Shown here in pieces: positions 58,695 through 64,000 of a DNA stretch of 64,000 bases. Positions within the stretch are counted from its first letter, which is position 1. Each line of letters opens with the position of its first letter. A program made the position numbers and the translations under genes. The notes beneath the pieces were generated by a model that had not been told where the DNA came from, did not search any database, and saw only the letters and a list, made by a program, of their open reading frames with translations. Source of the stretch: Eucommia ulmoides (Eukaryota > Streptophyta > Magnoliopsida > Garryales > Eucommiaceae); NCBI GenBank assembly GCA_016647705.1, contig CM028328.1, positions 48,292,647 to 48,356,646 of the forward strand, read 5' to 3'.

Positions 58695-60061
58695 TGATAT
58701 ATTGATATTTATCAATTAATTCCCTTATGAATTTTATAGTTTTCTAGCGCTCCATTCATGTTTTTAATTTTTTTTTCAGTGTATTTTTTTAGGTAAGTTG
58801 ATTTGAGCGAAATCGGTCGCGAATGAAGATAATTAGTGGAAATTCGACGAAGAAGCAACGAGGAGTAGTCCTCTACCTTGATAGCGCTACAGTGCGCAAC
58901 AACGTGCTGCTTTTTGGACCTCTGACAAGACCGCACTGCAGTGCCCAATAACACGTTGCTTTTTGGTCCATTGACAAGATTGCGCTGCAACGCGTTTTCA
59001 TTTTCCTGCTTTTTCTTCTGTTTTTAACGCGCTACAGCATGTTTTCTACCATTGCAGCGCCGTTTTATCGGGACTAAGGCTTTTATAGCCCATTTTAGGG
59101 TTTTTTGGGTGTAGCTATAAATAGGAAAAAAGAATTACTTTTTGAGGGACTTTTTAGGAGAGCTCATGGTGCAGACAAAGACAGGATGAGGCAATTTTTA
59201 AAGAGGAAGAGGCTAGTTTGAAGGGATTAGAGCGTCATTGAAGAAGGGGACTCACTCCACAACTAATATTTGGATCTCTATTCCCTCAATCTATCTCTCA
59301 TTTTTAGATCACGGGTTGTTGATTTGATTATGTTTTCTTCATCTATTGTTGTAGTTCTAGAAATGACAATGTTTAGGTAAACTTCTCTTGTCTAGGGATT
59401 AATGTAATTCACCCAAACTATGCTTGATTGAATCTATGTTTTGCTAATGGGTATTCAATTCTATTCAATGGTGTTAATCCTTTTATTGATTCCATTATAT
59501 GCTTATATATGATATTGTGGTTTATTTGAGAGTACGAGATTTGACACTCGAGAGAGGTAATCCCAGATTCAAACTTAGATTTAACACAAAACAAGTTTTA
59601 ATAGATTAGGAGATTATTAAAACTTGTGTAATCCATAATATTGGGACGTGACGAATGTAGTCACCTAAATTCTAGATAGGGATATCGGTCTTGAAGTGAT
59701 TACATATCTACTCACTTGACACTCGGGAGAGGTAATGAGAGAGCTTTAAAAATCTTGATTGTTGAGTAGGGCGATAACCCTTAGTGTAAACTCGAATAAA
59801 TTAAGTAAACGTACCAGTGAACGAAGTTAATCCCTAGAGAATCTATTCTCATTGAATTCATTACAATCCTTCTAATTTAACTTGTTTTAATATTTCAGAC
59901 ATCATTTAAATCATCGATCGTGTAGATAAATTTGAGTTATTCTAATAGTTGTACTTGGCTTGTTCTAACGGTAATCCTAGTGGACGATACTTGATCTTCG
60001 GATAACTTTATTACTTGTTCGACCTCATGCACTTGCTAGTATTCCTAGCGCATTACTTTCA
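58695..60061 (+). repeat. Element D, 3' LTR
   Basis: 1367 bp from 'tgatatattgatatt' to 'gcattactttca'. In reverse complement it shares 'gagtgtcaaa', 'gattgcaca'-like and 'cttgctagt' words with the LTRs of C. CTGCAG and 'gcgctgcaacgcg' words lie at 58880-59060. A TATA-like 'gctataaatagg' lies at about 59113. Confidence 0.7.
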
Positions 60062-60340
60062 TGTATATAACACATAAAACACATAAAACAACTAAACAAG
60101 ATTTTGATTTTGTCACGAACATCAAACAAACACCTAATCTTAACTAATAACAACAAAACTAGGGTCAAAGCATCTCAAGAACATTCAAGAACAATCAAAA
60201 ATATCAAATAATCCAAAAACATATTAAGAACATGAGAGGATTTGCGGAAAAATAAATAAAAAATTATCAAACCATGAGTTGTGCGTAGTCCATACGATAC
60301 CCCCCCAGAAAATCATATTTCTTTTCTTTCTTAGCTAAAC

Positions 60341-60341
<1 letters not shown>

Positions 60342-60387
<46 letters not shown>

Positions 60388-60399
60388 ACACACATATAT
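60342..60399. repeat. (CA)n microsatellite
   Basis: An ACACAC run of about 55 bases ending in a short TA run. Confidence 0.92.
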
Positions 60400-60797
60400 A
60401 TGCTACACCGACAGACCCTTGTGGCTAAGAACTCGGGATAGAGGGAGGGTCTCTATTCCTTTGGGGATATGTGTGATTCTTCTTTAGAAACCTTCCCGTT
60501 TTTATTTGTTACGAGTAGGACTGACATAAATATAAGGTATTTCTTTTTACTTTTAACTAACAACTTACACACAAACCCTGAACTAACCAAAGCAAAAGAG
60601 TTTGTTTAAGATTCTTAACAAAATCAAAGGGTCGTTATAAAGTTGTGATTCAGGTTGTTCACTAGAAAAACTAACTGATAATCGACCAAAACAAACAAAA
60701 CAAATCAGTCTTTAACTAAAACTAACTCAGCTTTAACCAAAAATAGCCCAGCTTTTCAAACATAACAAGATTGAATTATGCTTGACTAGATCTTTAG

Positions 60798-61040
60798 TAA
60801 CCACCCAAAGTACATAGGCAACCCATAAGAGTTCAGTCACACCTTTAATAATAAACCATGCCCTTTACCCAAACCCAAATGAACTACGTCTGACTTGATC
60901 TTTCGTAACCACCCAAAGTACATAGGCAACCCATACGGGTTCGATCACACCTCTAATAATAAGCCACATCCTTTACCCTAACCAGAATAAACTACGTAAA
61001 GACTTGATTCTCATTCGAGATATGTAGGTAACCCACGTGC
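60798..61040 (+). repeat. Tandem repeat, about 2.3 units of 108 bp
   Basis: 'taaccacccaaagtacatag' starts units at 60798 and 60906. A diverged third start lies near 61013 ('gagatatgtaggtaaccc'). Confidence 0.85.
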
Positions 61041-61689
61041 GGGTTCGGTCGCATATCCAAACAACTTAGTCTTAGTTTGCATTTCATTTACTATAACTTT
61101 CATATTTACATATATATGTCTGTCTATAAAGTGTTATTTGGTGTCGCTGACTTGTAGTAGCTGTAGTATCTACCTACTTTCCGTTAAATCATGTCAAAAA
61201 TACATAAAAAGAACAAAACCTTTAATAAAATGGAATTATTCTTGTTTAAGTAAATCAAAGAAAACTATTTGGATAGTGTTTAACAGTGAATATCCATTTA
61301 GACTGAGGTACCATCTTTGGACGGGTGTCATGGGGTATCTAACACCTTCCCCGAGCATAACCAACTCTAAAACTTAAAAATATCTCTGGTACTTAGACCT
61401 ATGGAAGTCAAAACATGGGTCATTTAAAAAGGAAAAATTAATTTCCAAAATCCCGGACCTAGCACACCATTTAACCGCATGCTAAGTGGCAACCCTATTT
61501 TTAACAAAAAACTACCCAATAGATTTTTCAAAATCGACACGGAGAAAAGCCCTTGAAAAATTATTTTCAAAGTGAAGGGATTTGGATGATTTAGAGAGAA
61601 AGGGATGAAATTTGTTTCCATCCTCTTCCCGATTCTCTACTTTTTCTGCTATCCAAAATCGGGATGCGTCAAGTATCACTAGTTCTCTT

Positions 61690-62418
61690 TAAAGAACTTG
61701 TCTCAACATGAGTCTTATTTGGAAAACAAATCCTCAAAGAATGATGCATTCCTTGATTCAATAACCGTGTTCTCATTCATATTTTTAGTTTCTGATTTAT
61801 GATCCAAAAAATTATATGCACTATTATTTTGTGAATATCCAATAAATATACAATCAATAATGTTTTGTTTTATTTTAACATACTTAGAATCATAAACCAT
61901 AACTTTTACAAGATACCCTCACACTTTTAAGTATGAATATGAAGGTTTTATACATTTCCACAATTCACAAGGGGTCTTATTTATTTTCTTGTGAGATAAT
62001 TTATTTAAAAACATCGTTGTTAAAATAACCTCCATCCCCCCCCCCCCCCCTAAAGTTTTGAGATAGTCTAGAACTTATTAACAAGGAATTCATCATTTCT
62101 TTTAAAGTTAAGTTCTTTCTCTTCACAACACTATTTTCCTGAGGTGAATAAGTTGTTTTAGTTGAACAATTTCATGTTGTGCATACAACTCACCGAAAGG
62201 TAAAATATATTCTCCACTTCTATCACTACGCAACACTTTAATCTTTTTGCTAAGTTGATTTTCAACTTCAGTCCCGTAATTTACAAACATGTCTAATACT
62301 TTATCTTCACTTGTTAAAAAATAAACATAACAATATCTTGTACAATCATTAAAGGTAATAAAGTACCTTTTCCCTCCTCTAGTTTATACATATTTTAAAT
62401 CACAAACATCTATGAGCA
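61690..62418 (-). mobile_element. Copia integrase fragment
   Basis: The minus strand reads copia integrase-core words (about 62170-62360: 'RYFITFNDCTRY', 'VENQLSKKIKVLRSD', 'GEYIFPF') and then the integrase end (61715-61890: 'IDCIFIGYSQNNSAYNFLDH', 'ENTVIESRNASFFED'). Both sides are cut by LTR sequence. The C run at 62035-62051 lies between the two parts. Fossil fragment, broken. Confidence 0.75.
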
Positions 62419-63989
62419 TGGTATGTTGTCGTAAGCAACCAAAAATAAAATCCTACTCCTAAATATGAACTGTAGTAGTGTGAGCAGGTATTGTTTCCAC
62501 AGAGAATGCCCAGCGTAAATTTGTGCTACGTGAACAAGGAGGGGGTGTTTAATTATAGGATACAAAAACTAATAAAATCAATAAGAAAAAGAATTGCAAA
62601 CTTAATACTGAATTTAATCAGAAAACACACCTTGGTCTAAGTCAACATCTACCTTCGGAATTTCAACACTATTCATCGATGCAAGTATAAATCAATTCAC
62701 ACATTGAATATTCACCGTTAGAATCATTTTTCTATCTCTCGTTACTTATAGTTAATTAGAAAGCAAGCGATCTAATCAACCCTAACTACAAAACAACCTA
62801 AGACATGCGCTAAAGGTTTAATCTAGTAACAACATTAAGAATTAGAGAGATCGACGAAGCCAAACAACACAAGCACAAGCGGTTGTATTTAATTTAGTTG
62901 AGTATTCTTCCTAAGATCTAATAATTTCTGACGCAACAAATCATTATATCTTAGTTGCTTCATAGATTAGAGGGATCAAACAATTACGAATTTGATATCA
63001 ACACTAGCAATAGATTATAATGAATAATAAACTAGTAGGCCTCCTACTTATTAAACGAAACAATCATGACCATAGGCACCAAAGAACATCCAATAATAAA
63101 AATATAAATTAAACAATGAAAATAAATTAGATCTCACAGTTTTATTGATTCCGAGGCCTCAGTTTTCTTCGACCAAAAGAAAAAGTTTGGCCACGCAAAG
63201 CCATGGAAGTTTACAAGATAGAAAAGAGAAAAGAGTAGAGGAGAGCGAGAGTGTCAAGTTACTGTCAGCAAACACAAAAAAAAAAATGAATGATATGTTC
63301 TTCTCTTCCTAAGCTACTCTAATATTCAGTACAAGGATTTGAATCAAAAAATGATCCTCTCATAACTCTACTGTCCAAAGCAATAATAGGAGAACAAATT
63401 AAATTCCGTCCAATCATTTCCCAACCAAGCCACTATCTCAAGGAAGTAAAAAATGAATTAAAATTAATGCTCAATTTCCTTCATGCCTTTTTTATTCCTT
63501 TGACCCCCAGCTTAGCAAATGGCTTAATTTCTTATTAAATTCATTGTATCGATTCAGAATTATATGAAAATGTAAATACGTTGATCCATGAACTGGGTTG
63601 GTTCGTGGGTCTGGGGTCGGGTTTTCAGTTATCTCCATTTTTCTTTAAATGAGAATGTCGACAGTGCAGGTACAGCCACTTCAAGCTCAATTTTGACTAT
63701 GATATAATCTAATTTTGGAGAAACACAAAACATTAAAGTTGTATCTCTCTTTATAATATTTTTATATCATATTTAATCACATCAATCGGAGTTTAGTCGT
63801 GAAAGTTATGGCCTGATTACGAACATGTGTCAAAACTGCCTAAAACGCACGATTTATTCTATTTTGCTCCAAACTCCTTCATTTGTTTCCTAAATTAAAA
63901 TATAAACTTAGTGAGTACAATTAGAAATAGAATAAGAATAAAATAATAAATATTAAAGAGTAAATATATGGACATTTACACACTTATCA
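62419..63989 (-). repeat. Athila-like LTR, 3' LTR of a minus-strand element running off the window
   Basis: It starts 'tggtatgttgtcgtaagcaa', contains 'ttgtttccacagagaa' near its start and ends 'ttacacacttatca', like the LTRs of C and 41040-42339 but quite diverged. The minus-strand purine tract 'gtggggggattt' just after its right end (63990-64000) shows that an internal region follows. It cuts the copia fragment at 62418. Confidence 0.65.
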
Positions 63990-64000
63990 AATCCCCCCAC
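63990..64000 (-). other. Polypurine tract of the element leaving the window
   Basis: 'aatccccccac' on the plus strand, a purine tract on the minus strand, at the LTR edge. Confidence 0.6.

Larger units (their letters stand above)
50870..60061 (+). mobile_element. Element D: 5'-truncated Athila-like Ty3/gypsy element, split by element C
   Basis: It begins within integrase coding at about 50870-50940, so the 5' LTR, gag, protease and RT are absent. Integrase runs to about 51500. Non-coding sequence continues to 51731, is interrupted by element C, and resumes at 56560 up to a polypurine tract (58680-58694) and the 3' LTR (58695-60061). The primer-site-like and PPT words and the integrase type point to the Athila group. 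It is incomplete and broken by several changes. Confidence 0.75.
60062..61671 (+). mobile_element. Ogre-like LTR remnant (solo or truncated), left edge uncertain
   Basis: The block at 61300-61671 parallels the end of the element B LTR: 'ggtaccatctttggacgggt' and 'caccttccccgagc' against 13085-13135, 'cctagcacaccatttaa' against 13250-13270, and the end 'aaaatcgggatgcgtca' against 'aaaatcggggcgcgttca'. No Ogre primer site follows, so only an LTR is present. A 108-bp repeat (60798-61040) with 'cataggcaacccat' words is also typical of Ogre LTRs. The start between 60062 and about 60760 is not resolved and no TSD was found. Confidence 0.6.

Noticed and set aside
1-64000. tRNA, rRNA or snRNA genes
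   Set aside because: No cloverleaf-like or conserved rRNA words were noticed in the read-through. Short tRNA-like words are retroelement primer sites.

Overview
This window is repeat-rich nuclear DNA from a flowering plant, most likely a eudicot. The evidence is plant-type LTR retrotransposons (Ty3/gypsy of the Tat/Ogre and Athila kinds, and Ty1/copia), MITE- and CACTA-like debris, very AT-rich spacers, and a short plant LysM-domain gene. There is no bacterial gene organisation. Only one convincing intact host gene is visible, a LysM protein at 47299-47631. A second, short, multi-exon host-like gene or gene fragment lies on the minus strand at about 48680-50669. Most of the rest is transposon fossils in layered insertions.

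Layout. 1-7926: an old minus-strand element (F) with ~2.1 kb LTRs, a gag-like zinc-knuckle region and a stretch resembling the plant-transposon-protein domain. An inverted solo LTR of the same family (1855-4024) sits inside it. 7927-9434: spacer with a MITE-like piece and a 45-base A tract. 9435-34763: a Tat-lineage gypsy element (A) with matching 654-bp LTRs, near-identical target-site duplications (TSDs), a 75-bp tandem array and antisense ORFs before its 3' LTR. Its gag is split by a younger Ogre-like element B (11268-25248), with ~2.2 kb LTRs about 2-3% diverged by eye, a perfect TSD GCAGT, a nearly open gag-pro-pol and an intron-like segment between protease and RT. 34769-36718: spacer with a TRIM-like unit. 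36719-43188: a degraded copia element (E) carrying a solo LTR of an Athila-like family at 41040-42339 (TSD GTAAC). 43385-45456: a solo LTR of the F family (TSD GTATT). 45457-47056: spacer with small inverted-repeat elements. 47057-50870: the genic island. 50870-60061: a 5'-truncated Athila-like element (D) interrupted by a complete, non-autonomous, opposite-strand element C (51732-56554, TSD GTTCT). 60062-64000: remains of an Ogre-like LTR, a copia integrase fragment, and an Athila-like LTR whose element runs off the window.

The insertion order can be read from nesting: F before its solo LTR, A before B, E before its solo LTR, D before C. LTR divergences judged by eye (A about 9%, B about 2-3%, C more than 10%) suggest repeated waves over the last few million years. 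The least familiar signals are: the palindrome cassette upstream of the B promoter, which differs between the two LTRs of the same insertion; the gag-plus-plant-transposon-domain layout of F; the 75-bp hairpin-bearing array and antisense ORFs of A; and GC-rich CTGCAG palindrome islands in the Athila-like LTRs. All identity and age figures are eye estimates.
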